A stretch of 64,000 bases of DNA. Source: SW132 sp038150125 (GTDB lineage: Bacteria; Bacteroidota; Rhodothermia; Balneolales; Balneolaceae). Below the pieces are notes generated by a model. It was given only the letters and a program-made list of their open reading frames with translations. It was not told where the DNA came from and ran no database searches. Shown in pieces: positions 1 to 8,943 of the stretch (positions are counted from its first letter, which is position 1; each line of letters starts with the position of its first letter). Both the position numbers and the translations under genes were made by a program. The DNA lies in NCBI RefSeq assembly GCF_038150125.1, contig NZ_JBBVMF010000025.1, positions 3,120 through 67,119 on the forward strand, in the 5' to 3' direction.

Positions 1-196
1 GTAGGCACGTATTCACTGTTTGTTTTTTCGTATAATCAAGAGCTGACTAAGATAGGATTTTTAATATTTTATTACCAACTTTTTTGACAAATTATTTCTT
101 GAATATATGGGGACCATCCCTGATTTGTGTTAAATGCAGCATGAGTATAGAAATAAATTCAAATTCTGAATCAATTGTTATATATCATTATATCAG

Positions 197-2263
197 ATGA
201 AGCTGACTGATCTTTCAAAACTAAACACAAAACGACGTGATGCCTTGAATTCATTCGGAATATCATCTGTAATGGATCTCCTCTACCTGTTTCCCCGGCG
301 TTATATCGATAAATCAAACATCAAACCCATTCAAATGGTGACCGAATCGGCCGACCCGGTTTCTATCGTGGGAAAAGTAGATTCTAAAGAGGTGCAGGGT
401 TATGGCCATAAACGCAGGCTTGAGGTGTATGTGTCTGATCAAACCGGAACGTTAAAAGTAGTTTGGTTTAAAGGCTGGAAATATTTTATGTCTAAGTTTA
501 AAGAGGGGCAGCTCGTTTCGCTGTTTGGGAAACCAAAACGCTTTGGCCGTTCCATTAGCATGGCGCATCCCGATGTTGAAGTGCTCCAGAGCAGAGATGA
601 TATCGAAAAGTATAATACACTCCTGCCTATCTATCCATCCGGCAAGCCGCTCTCCAAAGCGTATATCACCCACAAGATGATTGCAGAGTGGGTTGATGAA
701 GCCCTCAATAAACTTGATGTCCCTGAATTTCTACCTCAGGCTATCATCGAACAACACACATTCAAACCACGCCACGAGGCGCTTCAGTCCATCCACCGCC
801 CGGAATCACAACAGGAGGCATCCCACGCTCTTGAGCGTTTTAAATACGAAGAGCTGTTTTTGTTTGAGCTGAGCATGGCCAAGATCAAGCAGATGCAACG
901 AGCCAAAGCGGAAGGGCCCGCTCTAAAACCCGGGCCACTTACCTCTGCTTTTTTTAAAAAAATCCTTCCTTTTGAACTTACCAAGGGACAGATTTCAGCC
1001 CTGTCTGATATTCGCAGTGATGTTGAAAGCCAGACCCAAATGAACCGTCTGCTGCAGGGAGATGTGGGAGCAGGAAAAACGGTAGTGGCAATTGGAGCCG
1101 CATTGATGGCGATCGATTCCGGTTACCAGGCCACGCTGATGGCACCCACTGAAATATTGGCTGAACAACACTTTCATACCATCAAAAAGTACCTTGAGCC
1201 GCTGGGCATCAATTATCGGCTGCTGGTCGGCGGGCAGAAAAAATCACTTCGGGATGATGTGCTGTCTGATATCGCCGGCGGAACCTGCAATATGGTTGTT
1301 GGAACCCACGCCATTATCCAGGACCAGGTTCAGTTTCATAAACTCGGCCTTGCGATCATTGATGAGCAGCACCGCTTTGGTGTGAAACAGCGAACCGAAA
1401 TGCTTCAGAAAGGCGATCATCCGCACCTGTTAGTCATGTCGGCTACGCCTATTCCCCGCTCTCTCGCTATGACGGTCTATAGCGATCTTGATATTTCACT
1501 CATCAAAGAACTGCCCGGCGGACGAAAACCGGTCAAAACCGCGGTCCGCACGGATAAAGACCAGGAGACCATCCACAATTTTATGGCAGAAACAGTTGCT
1601 GACGGCGGCCAGATTTACGTGGTATATCCTTTAATTGAAGAATCGGAAGCACTCGATCTGAAAGATGCCACTATGGGATTCGAGAAACTGAAGCGCCGGT
1701 TTCCGGACATCCCGATGGGTTTGCTGCACGGGCAGATGAAAAGCGAGGAGAAAGAGTCCATCATGAGTTCGTTTGCCGATGGAAAACTTAAAATACTTGT
1801 TTCAACGACTGTGATCGAAGTTGGCGTGGATGTGCCCAATGCCAACGTGATGATAATTGAGCACGCCGAGCGATTTGGGCTGTCACAGCTACATCAGCTA
1901 CGCGGACGTATCGGGCGGGGATCGCGGCAAAGTTACTGTATATTGAAACCGGGACAAAAACTTAGTGAATCCGGGCGATACAGGCTCAAGAAAATGGTAG
2001 AAACCACTGACGGTTTTGAGATTGCGGAAGCAGATTTAAAACTGCGCGGTCCAGGAGATTTCCTGGGAACCAAACAGAGCGGTCTCCCTGAATTTCAGTA
2101 CGCCGATATCGTGGAAGACAGATTGCTTTTAGAGCAGGCAAAGTCTGATGCCTGGAAAATCATCTCGCGTGATCCACAATTGAAACTGAGCGAACACGAG
2201 TCATTGAAGAAGATATTTACTCCTTATTTCAAACAGCGAGCGGAGTATTTTGGAATTGGGTGA
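197..2263 (+). CDS. recG: ATP-dependent DNA helicase RecG
   Basis: Cytoplasmic superfamily 2 helicase that remodels stalled replication forks and branch-migrates Holliday junctions. The 688 residues match the usual family length. An N-terminal wedge/OB region covers about residues 1-230. The helicase core shows Walker A GDVGAGKT at 288-295, a DEQH box at 389-392, the SATPIPRS motif after it, and motif VI QLRGRIGRG at 567-575. The C-terminal RecG signature RGPGDFLGTKQSGLP is present. It starts with ATG and stands alone: the next gene is convergent, across a gap holding palindromic repeats. No reading frame is broken. Identity is secure; the role follows from the family. Confidence 0.98.
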   Translation: MKLTDLSKLNTKRRDALNSFGISSVMDLLYLFPRRYIDKSNIKPIQMVTESADPVSIVGKVDSKEVQGYGHKRRLEVYVSDQTGTLKVVWFKGWKYFMSKFKEGQLVSLFGKPKRFGRSISMAHPDVEVLQSRDDIEKYNTLLPIYPSGKPLSKAYITHKMIAEWVDEALNKLDVPEFLPQAIIEQHTFKPRHEALQSIHRPESQQEASHALERFKYEELFLFELSMAKIKQMQRAKAEGPALKPGPLTSAFFKKILPFELTKGQISALSDIRSDVESQTQMNRLLQGDVGAGKTVVAIGAALMAIDSGYQATLMAPTEILAEQHFHTIKKYLEPLGINYRLLVGGQKKSLRDDVLSDIAGGTCNMVVGTHAIIQDQVQFHKLGLAIIDEQHRFGVKQRTEMLQKGDHPHLLVMSATPIPRSLAMTVYSDLDISLIKELPGGRKPVKTAVRTDKDQETIHNFMAETVADGGQIYVVYPLIEESEALDLKDATMGFEKLKRRFPDIPMGLLHGQMKSEEKESIMSSFADGKLKILVSTTVIEVGVDVPNANVMIIEHAERFGLSQLHQLRGRIGRGSRQSYCILKPGQKLSESGRYRLKKMVETTDGFEIAEADLKLRGPGDFLGTKQSGLPEFQYADIVEDRLLLEQAKSDAWKIISRDPQLKLSEHESLKKIFTPYFKQRAEYFGIG

Positions 2264-2313
2264 TAGTTGATTAGCTATTTTGGGAATTTGAGAATTAGGT
2301 GACGCTATCAATA

Positions 2314-2428
2314 CCATCCCGCACTTGATGCGGGATCTCCCATTTCTGCAACGGGAAATGATCACCAATGGCTAAATCTACTCATCGAACAAAAATGGGA
2401 GTTCTCGGCTCGATGGCCGTGATGACTT
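2314..2428. repeat. REP-like palindromic repeat cluster
   Basis: In the gap between recG and the EVE gene, CATCCCGCACTTGATGCGGG forms a stem and is followed by ATCTCCCATT. A second half, GGGAGTTCTCGGCTCGATGG, then runs into CCGTGATGACTT. The same pattern (ATCCCG..CGGGAT, ATCTCCC, GATGAC) recurs near 18.6, 32.7 and 33.9 kb. It looks like a dispersed non-coding repeat between convergent genes. Confidence 0.6.
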
Positions 2429-2522
2429 AAAAAGTGACCTACTGACTAAAACAAAGTCATGAACATGCTTTTTGTTGTTACTAAAACAACCCTATCCCCC
2501 AATTCTCAAATCAACCAATCAA

Positions 2523-2990
2523 CTAATTACCTTCGGCAAGTTTCAGGATTTTTTTATACTCCGACTCCCTAACCTCGGTAATGGACAAGCGATTTCGCTT
2601 AAATAGCTGCATTTCAAGGAGGTCATCGTGTTTTTTGAGTTCATCGCGCGTCACCGGGGTATCGAATTTCTGAATGAATTTCACATCAACCAGCTGCCAC
2701 CGGGGATCGCTCTCGCTGCTTTTTTCATCAAAGTACTTGCTGTCAGGATCAAATTGCAGCGGATCGGGATAGGGTTCTGAGCAGACTTCCATCACACCTA
2801 CTATGGCCGGCGGTTTTACATTGGAGTGATAAAACAGGGCCCGGTCGCCGATGTTCATATCGTCGCGCATGGTATTGCGGGCTTCATAATTTCGGATGCC
2901 ACTCCAGCGAATTTGCCCGTCGCGTTCCAGGTCATCAATGCTATAGGCGTCCGGTTCCGATTTCATCAGCCAGTATTGTCGCTCACTCAT
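2523..2990 (-). CDS. EVE domain-containing protein
   Basis: A 155-residue protein made of a single EVE domain (PUA-like fold), the fold that in related proteins binds modified bases in DNA or RNA. The family signature is clear: YWLMKSEPDAYSIDDL at residues 6-21, a WSGIRNYEARN segment around 29-39, and the hydrophobic block PPAIVGVMEV. Length is typical of bacterial stand-alone EVE proteins related to thymocyte nuclear protein 1. It is separated by 86 bp from a divergent PP-loop gene, so the two may share a promoter region. Substrate and partner are unknown; no restriction or modification genes lie nearby. Confidence 0.93.
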   Translation of the reverse strand: MSERQYWLMKSEPDAYSIDDLERDGQIRWSGIRNYEARNTMRDDMNIGDRALFYHSNVKPPAIVGVMEVCSEPYPDPLQFDPDSKYFDEKSSESDPRWQLVDVKFIQKFDTPVTRDELKKHDDLLEMQLFKRNRLSITEVRESEYKKILKLAEGN

Positions 2991-3076
2991 AATAAGATAT
3001 GTTTAATTTATTACTTTAAGATTAATGCAGCTCAAACGGCTGCACTCTTTTTTCCATTCCAAAAAGATACAAATTC

Positions 3077-3673
3077 ATGGCGCAATCAACAGAAAAACCA
3101 AGCCGCGATATCCTCTTCTGGAGCGGCGGAAAAGATTCGTTTCTTGCGCTCCGCTATTTGCAGGATGATGGATACAATGATCCTGTCCTGCTCACAACAT
3201 TTGATGATGAAAGCGGCCGTGTTCCCCACCAAAACATTCCAATTGAAGCGGTTCGGCAACAAGCTGTAGATCTTGGCCTCATATCTTACACAATCTCGTT
3301 GTCCTATCCTGCCTCAAACAGGAAATACCTTAATACACTTAAGGCTCATCTTGAAGAATTTCCATTTGGTGTGAATCAGCTTGTCTTTGGTGATCTCCAT
3401 CTGCAGGACATCCGGGAGTGGCGTGAGGAGCAGTTTGGTGCGATGGGATTCGATCTTGCCTTTCCAATCTGGCAGAAATCGTACGATGAACTGTTTAATT
3501 GTCTGGAACAAGAAAAAGTGTCCATTAGAATATCTGCCGTAATGGATGCATATAAGAATATTATTCAGCCTGGCCTACAATTCAATCGTGCATTTACAGA
3601 GTCGCTTCCCGAAGAGATCGACAGAATGGGTGAGAATGGAGAGTTTCATACGGAGATTACTGTTGTGTCGTAG
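3077..3673 (+). CDS. PP-loop ATPase of the diphthine-ammonia ligase (DUF71) family
   Basis: A 198-residue adenine-nucleotide alpha-hydrolase. The PP-loop SGGKDS lies at residues 16-21 and the characteristic GENGEFHT motif of the Dph6/DUF71 family is near the C-terminus. Eukaryotic and archaeal members amidate diphthine on elongation factor 2. Bacteria lack diphthamide, so the bacterial substrate is unknown and the product is best called an ATP-dependent amidase or ligase of unknown target. It is divergent from the EVE gene and is followed by a stem-loop that could end the transcript. The reading frame is intact with an ATG start. Confidence 0.88.
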   Translation: MAQSTEKPSRDILFWSGGKDSFLALRYLQDDGYNDPVLLTTFDDESGRVPHQNIPIEAVRQQAVDLGLISYTISLSYPASNRKYLNTLKAHLEEFPFGVNQLVFGDLHLQDIREWREEQFGAMGFDLAFPIWQKSYDELFNCLEQEKVSIRISAVMDAYKNIIQPGLQFNRAFTESLPEEIDRMGENGEFHTEITVVS

Positions 3674-3675
3674 AT

Positions 3676-3724
3676 GAGGCATTTAATTTTAGTTCGATTC
3701 TTTGCACTGAAAATTAAATGTCTC
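3676..3724 (+). terminator. Possible terminator stem-loop
   Basis: Starting two bases after the stop of the PP-loop gene, GAGGCATTTAATTTT (3676-3690) pairs with AAAATTAAATGTCTC (3710-3724), 14 of 15 positions, around a 19-nt loop. A pyrimidine-rich stretch follows but there is no clean T run, so this may be a bidirectional or imperfect terminator between convergent genes. Confidence 0.5.
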
Positions 3725-3863
3725 CTTTCCTAAAAGGATGGTACGGAGAGAAACGGGGATAAAGTAAGTTGTTCATAATATATTGAAAAACTCCGATGGA
3801 CCCCCTCTTTGTCTACCCTTGTTGTGGGTGAATTTAAAAAAAAATTCAGTTTATAAACTAAGG

Positions 3864-4877
3864 TTAAGAAGAACGCTTCTGCGAATACCGATCAACATAC
3901 CACTCCACCGTCTGAGACAGCAGCGCATCAAAATCCTGAGTCGGGCTCCAGCCAAGTTCGGTTTTAATTTTTGATGCATCTACGGAATAGCGGAAATCAT
4001 GGCCCGGACGATCGGTGACAAAAGAGATGAGATTTTTGTAGTCGCCATCGGGCCCGTTACCAACTTTTTCGTTCAGGATATCACAAATATTATGAACAAG
4101 CTCAAGGTTTTTCCACTCATTATCACCGCCAATGTTATACTGCTCACCAGTTGATCCATCATAAAAAACGGTGGCCAGCGCACGGCAATGATCATCAACG
4201 TGCAGCCAGTCGCGCACGTTGTCTCCTTTTCCATAAACAGGGATTGGCTCGTACTTCAGCGCTTTCCGAATTACGGTGGGAATCAGTTTTTCATCGTGCT
4301 GATGACGGCCGTAATTGTTGGAGCAGTTGGTAATTACGGTATTCAAACCATACGTATGAAAGTAGGACCGTACCAGCATATCGCTGCCTGCCTTTGTTGC
4401 GGAGTAGGGAGAGTTTGGCGCATAGGGTGTCTGTTCTGTAAAAGATCCGGTCTCACCCAGCGTACCATACACTTCATCGGTAGACACGTGCAAAAACCGA
4501 TGGTGATGAATGGGCTCTTGTTCATCAAACCAAAGCTGCCGGCACTCCTCAATCAGGTTAAATGTGCCGATTACATTCGACAGTACGAATGGCTCCGGCC
4601 CTTTGATGGAATTATCCACGTGCGATTCAGCCGCCAAATGAAACACTCCTTCCGGCTTCCAGTTTTGAACGGCTTTCCGTACATCCTTTCGATCCACCAA
4701 GTCCATCTTTTTGAAATGGTAACGACGGTCGAGCTTTAGGGAATCCAGGTGAGAAATATCCGACGCGTATGTTAGTTTGTCGATATTCAGGATCTCTGCA
4801 TCCGGGTAGTGGTTGTGCAGGTGCAATATTAAATTTGAGCCTATAAATCCGGCACCACCGGTGACTATTAATCGCAT
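3864..4877 (-). CDS. rfbB: dTDP-glucose 4,6-dehydratase
   Basis: Second step of dTDP-L-rhamnose synthesis: converts dTDP-glucose to dTDP-4-keto-6-deoxyglucose using bound NAD. The extended SDR features are all visible: the glycine motif TGGAGFIGS at residues 6-14, the catalytic TDE triplet at 133-135 inside VSTDEVYG, and the YSATK motif with Y158 and K162. At 337 residues it is typical of RmlB. It is the last gene of a four-gene minus-strand cluster (rfbA, rfbD, rfbC, rfbB), 11 bp after rfbC, so it is probably cotranscribed. The product feeds cell-surface polysaccharide; no glycosyltransferases are adjacent. Confidence 0.97.
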   Translation of the reverse strand: MRLIVTGGAGFIGSNLILHLHNHYPDAEILNIDKLTYASDISHLDSLKLDRRYHFKKMDLVDRKDVRKAVQNWKPEGVFHLAAESHVDNSIKGPEPFVLSNVIGTFNLIEECRQLWFDEQEPIHHHRFLHVSTDEVYGTLGETGSFTEQTPYAPNSPYSATKAGSDMLVRSYFHTYGLNTVITNCSNNYGRHQHDEKLIPTVIRKALKYEPIPVYGKGDNVRDWLHVDDHCRALATVFYDGSTGEQYNIGGDNEWKNLELVHNICDILNEKVGNGPDGDYKNLISFVTDRPGHDFRYSVDASKIKTELGWSPTQDFDALLSQTVEWYVDRYSQKRSS

Positions 4878-4888
4878 GATGTCAATGT

Positions 4889-5437
4889 TTAGAACAAGTT
4901 TTTTTCGTCTATATCTTTAAGCAGCGGCAGTTCGCTGTCTTTATCAGACAGCACCGGGTCAGATAAGTTCCAGTCTATATCCAATTCCGGATCATCCCAC
5001 CGCACACCGCGCTCAAGATCCTTGCTATAATAATCGTTGCACTTATAGTAAACGGTGGCTTCATCAGACAGCACAGAGAACCCGTGAGCAAACCCAGTGG
5101 GTACGTACAGCATATGGCGGTTCTCATCACTTAGTATGGTGGAGTAATGCTGTTTAAATGTCGGTGAATTCTGGCGTATATCAACGACTACATCCATAAT
5201 GGTGCCATGTGGAACCATCACGAGTTTTACCTGCGACGATGGAGGAAGCTGATAGTGCAAGCCGCGCAGGGAATTTTTCTTAGAACGTGAAATATTATCC
5301 TGTACAAAAGACACATAGATGCCTGCCTCTCTGAAAATGTGCTCCCTGAAAACTTCTACAAACTCGCCGCGTTCATCTCGATGAGGAGTAGGTTTAATTA
5401 ATAGTACCGGTTCAAGTTCAGTTTTTTTAATGATCAT
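4889..5437 (-). CDS. rfbC: dTDP-4-dehydrorhamnose 3,5-epimerase
   Basis: Cupin-fold epimerase acting on C3 and C5 of dTDP-4-keto-6-deoxyglucose. The HRDERGEF substrate loop (residues 19-26), RGLHYQ with catalytic H61, and PTGFAHGF are all characteristic. The 182-residue length is normal for RmlC. Its start overlaps the end of rfbD by 11 bp, which suggests translational coupling. It sits between rfbD and rfbB in the same transcription unit. Confidence 0.97.
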   Translation of the reverse strand: MIIKKTELEPVLLIKPTPHRDERGEFVEVFREHIFREAGIYVSFVQDNISRSKKNSLRGLHYQLPPSSQVKLVMVPHGTIMDVVVDIRQNSPTFKQHYSTILSDENRHMLYVPTGFAHGFSVLSDEATVYYKCNDYYSKDLERGVRWDDPELDIDWNLSDPVLSDKDSELPLLKDIDEKNLF

Positions 5438-6302
5438 GATTCAGTTCATTTAATTGATTCATTAATCGCTTAAGTCCATCTTTCCAGCTGATTGGTTCAA
5501 GCCCCAGGTTCTCAATTTTTTGTGTATTCAGCAACGAATAGGCGGGGCGCTCTGCCTTCATCGGATAGTCTGCAGAAGTTACGGCTTCCAAAGCCGTATT
5601 GCTTCCTGACAAGCGAATTATTTCTTGTGTTAAGTTATACCAGGTTATTGCGCCTTTTGAACTTACGTGAAAAATTCCGGTCTGATCCAACTCCACCAGC
5701 TTCATTGTTTTTTCTACTACATCGAAGCAGTAGCTGGGCGATCCAGTTTGATCATCAACTATCTGAAGTCGGTCTTTTTCCTGTGAAAGGCGCAGCATTG
5801 TTTTTATAAAGTTTTCCCCAAACTGCCCGCAAAGCCACGAAACTCGTATAATCATCCAGCGATCGGCAAATTTTTCAATGGCGATTTCTCCACCGCGCTT
5901 CGACTTTCCATACACATTGTTGGGCGACGGTGGAAACTCTTCATCGTAGCCATCCGGTAGTTTCTTCTTATCCTCAACACTCCCGGCAAATACGTAATCC
6001 GTGCTGTAATGTATCAGAAGCACCTGGTGCCGATTGCATGCGTGAGCCAGGTTTTGAACGCCAATTTCATTTACACTATAAGCCATTTCAGGATTATCCT
6101 CAGCCCCATCTACATCGGTATAAGCCGCACAGTTAATCAGCATGTCCGGTTCTTCTGTTTGTAAGACGCTGTGAACGGCTTCACGATCGGTAATGTCGAG
6201 TGCGGTAGAATCGCACGCCGAAACCTCGTGGTCTGAATCCTCTAAATAACGAACCCATTCCCGGCCAAGCTGTCCGCTTGCACCGGTGATTAAAATCTTC
6301 AT
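5427..6302 (-). CDS. rfbD: dTDP-4-dehydrorhamnose reductase
   Basis: Final step to dTDP-L-rhamnose, an NAD(P)H-dependent SDR reductase. The nucleotide-binding motif ITGASGQLG is at residues 5-13, NCAAYTDVDGAE at 57-68 is a family hallmark, YSTDYVFAG follows near 99-107, and the YGKSK catalytic motif gives Y131 and K135. The 291-residue length fits RmlD. It lies 3 bp after rfbA and overlaps rfbC, so the set is a tight operon. Confidence 0.96.
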   Translation of the reverse strand: MKILITGASGQLGREWVRYLEDSDHEVSACDSTALDITDREAVHSVLQTEEPDMLINCAAYTDVDGAEDNPEMAYSVNEIGVQNLAHACNRHQVLLIHYSTDYVFAGSVEDKKKLPDGYDEEFPPSPNNVYGKSKRGGEIAIEKFADRWMIIRVSWLCGQFGENFIKTMLRLSQEKDRLQIVDDQTGSPSYCFDVVEKTMKLVELDQTGIFHVSSKGAITWYNLTQEIIRLSGSNTALEAVTSADYPMKAERPAYSLLNTQKIENLGLEPISWKDGLKRLMNQLNELNHDH

Positions 6303-6305
6303 ATA

Positions 6306-7013
6306 TCACTCCAGTTTATATGCCAGCCGGTTTGCTATTTTGTACGATTCGGGAGTTCCCGCATCCGTCCACCAGCCATCCAGGACCGAGAATCTCATTT
6401 TCCCATTGTTAATATAGTGATTGTTTACATCGGTAATTTCGAGCTCTCCCCTTCCCGATGGTTTGAGTGTTTTGATGAGATCGAACACGGCGGCATCAAA
6501 CATGTAGATGCCGGTAACCGCGTACTCCGATTTGGGGTGATCCGGTTTCTCTTCAATGCCTACAATTTTGTCGTCTTCCAGCTCCGCGACGCCAAACCGC
6601 TCGGGATCTTCAACTTTTTGTAGCATAATCTGTCCGCCGGAACCCGGATAACTTTTAAGTGCCTTCTCCAGAGAGGCTTCAAAAATGTTGTCTGCAAGAA
6701 TGACGGTCATGGTGTCGCTGCCGACAAAATTTTCAGCCAGGCCGAGCGCCTGTGCGATTCCGCCGGCTTCATCCTGAACTTTATAGGTGAACCGGCATCC
6801 AAAATCTTTACCGGACCCCAGCAAATTCACCACGTCTCCCATGTGATCCGTTCCCGTTACAATTAAAATCTCTTCAATGCCTGCATCAATCAGCTTTCCA
6901 ATAGGATAGTAGATCATCGGTTTATTACCCACCGGAAGCAGATGTTTATTTGTGACTTTCGTGAGCGGGAACAGGCGTGAACCGGTTCCGCCTGCAAGTA
7001 TGATACCTTTCAT
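6306..7013 (-). CDS. rfbA: Glucose-1-phosphate thymidylyltransferase, short form
   Basis: Activates glucose-1-phosphate with dTTP, the entry step to dTDP-L-rhamnose. The nucleotidyltransferase signature GGTGSRLFPLT starts at residue 8 and is followed by the conserved NKHLLPVGNKPMIYYPI block; the active-site region VILADNIFE is also present. At 235 residues it is shorter than the roughly 290-residue RmlA of enterobacteria, lacking the C-terminal extension linked to allosteric control and tetramer packing there. Short forms are known, so this is not a truncation. First gene of the rfbADCB operon; about 145 bp upstream, including a perfect palindrome, may hold its promoter. Confidence 0.93.
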   Translation of the reverse strand: MKGIILAGGTGSRLFPLTKVTNKHLLPVGNKPMIYYPIGKLIDAGIEEILIVTGTDHMGDVVNLLGSGKDFGCRFTYKVQDEAGGIAQALGLAENFVGSDTMTVILADNIFEASLEKALKSYPGSGGQIMLQKVEDPERFGVAELEDDKIVGIEEKPDHPKSEYAVTGIYMFDAAVFDLIKTLKPSGRGELEITDVNNHYINNGKMRFSVLDGWWTDAGTPESYKIANRLAYKLE

Positions 7014-7102
7014 TTTTTATAAAATTGATTTAGCCATGATCATTATCAGACATTGATCAAAATATAAAAAATACACCAGATCCTAAGGAAGTTTCTCCAC
7101 AT

Positions 7103-7131
7103 ACCTACAAGGTTTCAGAAACCTTGTAGGT
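7103..7131. repeat. Perfect 29-bp palindrome
   Basis: ACCTACAAGGTTTC and its exact reverse complement GAAACCTTGTAGGT flank a single A. It lies between the 3' end of the porD-like gene and rfbA. A degenerate relative, AAGGTTACGGAAACCTT, occurs near 20,843. It could act as a transcription stop or be a small dispersed repeat; there is no T run. Confidence 0.7.
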
Positions 7132-7159
7132 CCTCATTAAAGCCATTGCCTCACTGCAT

Positions 7160-8080
7160 TCAATTCTGCAGTCGTTCATACGAAGAAGAGTGAGAGGGAT
7201 CTACATCACGCAAGATATTGTACGCTTCCAGGCGGGTTTGGATATCAGCTGCCTGCAACATAGCAACAATCTCGGTGTATTTTGTGTCGAAGAAGATATC
7301 GAACAGGTAATTATTACTGGTTCGGCGTTTAGCCTCTTCCATGGTACTCAGCGCATCGATCACCTCGCTGATGGCACTTTGGGAATCAAGCGTGAACTGG
7401 TCCAGGCCATAGCGGTGATACCTGTAATAAGCTTCCCTCAACGGCTGGTAGTTGGGATTTGTGAGGTCTGATATCAAGCCGTTGCGGTTTCTCTGAGCAC
7501 CGATGGAACGCCCCCAGCCTGAGGCTCCGCTGTTTCGACCGAGTTCGAAAATGTCCTGCGCCTGGCTGTAAAACCTGCTACCGCCAAGCTCTTCAAAACT
7601 GTCGTAATCATATCCCAAAATAACATATATATAAAAGTCGATTAAGCTGGTGAGATCATCAAACTGAAGTTCATCGAACACCAGGTTTTTATTTCTCGGG
7701 TATCCAAACGCCCAGTTGTTGTCGCTGAGCACAAGCGCAGCCGACTCCTGGATTGTATTATAAATAGGGCGCCTGACGCTAAAAACTGCCTCCGCTGTAT
7801 AATTAAACTGGTCGTCCACACTGGTGAGTGCAATCTGAATCTGGCATTTAATTCGTTCAAACTCTTCAAACGTATCGTCTGTCCAGCGGTTTCTGTTGAT
7901 GTAGTTTTCAAGCTCGTCCTCTAAATCAGAAACGTACTCGTAAGCCGATCCGCTGATCTGCCTTGAGTTCACGGTTACCTCACAATTAAATTCCTGCGCC
8001 GATGACCATTCAGGCAGTAAAGCCAAAACTATCAAGCCAAAAACAAGAATAGACTTCAATTTTTGAATTTTATTCCACAT
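7160..8080 (-). CDS. porD: DUF4835 family protein, PorD-like type IX secretion component
   Basis: About 306 residues when started at the ATG that opens MWNKIQKLKSILVFGLI, which gives a clean Sec signal peptide ending WSSAQ; an in-frame ATG 48 bp upstream would put a polar tail before the signal and overlap the divergent gene. The mature protein begins FNCEVTVNSRQISG and has the YINRNRWTDDTFEEFERIKC segment typical of DUF4835, the family including Porphyromonas PorD, a periplasmic protein tied to type IX secretion in Bacteroidota. No other T9SS core gene is in view. It is divergent from a beta-barrel gene with only 39 bp between starts, so their promoters must be interleaved. Function is by family only. 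Confidence 0.8.
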   Translation of the reverse strand: MWNKIQKLKSILVFGLIVLALLPEWSSAQEFNCEVTVNSRQISGSAYEYVSDLEDELENYINRNRWTDDTFEEFERIKCQIQIALTSVDDQFNYTAEAVFSVRRPIYNTIQESAALVLSDNNWAFGYPRNKNLVFDELQFDDLTSLIDFYIYVILGYDYDSFEELGGSRFYSQAQDIFELGRNSGASGWGRSIGAQRNRNGLISDLTNPNYQPLREAYYRYHRYGLDQFTLDSQSAISEVIDALSTMEEAKRRTSNNYLFDIFFDTKYTEIVAMLQAADIQTRLEAYNILRDVDPSHSSSYERLQN

Positions 8081-8119
8081 ATTAGTTCTAAATCCAAGAG
8101 AAAATTCAGGGGAGTTGTC

Positions 8120-8932
8120 ATGATACAAAGGAATTTATTCTTTTGCGTAGTCGTGATTTCTTGTGTTTGTTTATTTGAAATCTCATACTGCCAAACCACA
8201 ATCGGTGCACGATCTATTGGCATCGGACAAACGGGAGTTGCCCTTCCCGGTCATCAATGGGCCATCTTTTCTAACAGTTCGCTTATATCAACGAATGAAC
8301 GCCGCATTTCATTTTATGGCTTTCGTTACGTTGGCATCAGTGAAATTTCGGATCTCGCCGCATCGGTACAGGTTCCCGCACAATTTGGTTCAATCGGCGC
8401 CGGATTTCACCGGTATGGGTTCGATTTGTTCAGTCAAACGCAACTAAGGCTGGGATATAAAAAACAGTTTAAACAGTTTCATGCCGGGCTTTCTATAAAC
8501 TATTCGCATGTTCAGCAGGGCGGCGGATATGGCTCAGCGGGTGCATTAGGCCTGAATTTAGGCCTTGCTGCCCAAATACTGGAGTCACTTTGGTTTGGAG
8601 CCCGAGCTACTAACATCAATCAGCCTGCATACGGACCCACCGATGAATACCTGTCCAGAGACCTGGCCATTGGGCTGAGCTACTTTCCATCTCCTCGTGT
8701 AATGATCACAGTAGATGCCGTTAAAGATGTTCGGTTTCCAATGTCACTTCGGGCCGGTGCTGAAGTTGAGTTGATAAGCGGATTTCGAACAAGAGCGGGC
8801 ATCACAACTCATCCGGAAACGTACGGCGGCGGTTTGGGATATGATACGGACCTATGGCAAATCAATATCGGGTTTCAGCAGCATATACCGCTTGGCCTTA
8901 GCCCCGCTATTGATATTGGTGTTTCATTTTAA
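8120..8932 (+). CDS. PorV/PorQ-like outer-membrane beta-barrel protein
   Basis: A secreted protein of about 270 residues. I place the start at the ATG preceded by AGGGGAG, giving the signal peptide MIQRNLFFCVVVISCVCLFE and cleavage near SYCQ. The mature part opens with ARSIGIGQTGVALP, a pattern seen at the start of PorV/FadL-like barrels, and the rest alternates glycine/aromatic beta strands, ending in a terminal phenylalanine (GVSF) as expected for BamA-dependent barrels. It lies 11 bp upstream of the large HhH/barrel gene, so the two are probably an operon. The exact family is not certain. Confidence 0.68.
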   Translation: MIQRNLFFCVVVISCVCLFEISYCQTTIGARSIGIGQTGVALPGHQWAIFSNSSLISTNERRISFYGFRYVGISEISDLAASVQVPAQFGSIGAGFHRYGFDLFSQTQLRLGYKKQFKQFHAGLSINYSHVQQGGGYGSAGALGLNLGLAAQILESLWFGARATNINQPAYGPTDEYLSRDLAIGLSYFPSPRVMITVDAVKDVRFPMSLRAGAEVELISGFRTRAGITTHPETYGGGLGYDTDLWQINIGFQQHIPLGLSPAIDIGVSF

Positions 8933-8943
8933 CGAGAGAGGCG

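Noticed and set aside
2826..3269. A 147-codon plus-strand frame across the EVE/PP-loop intergenic region
   Set aside because: It overlaps two well-supported genes in other frames and its translation lacks any family feature.
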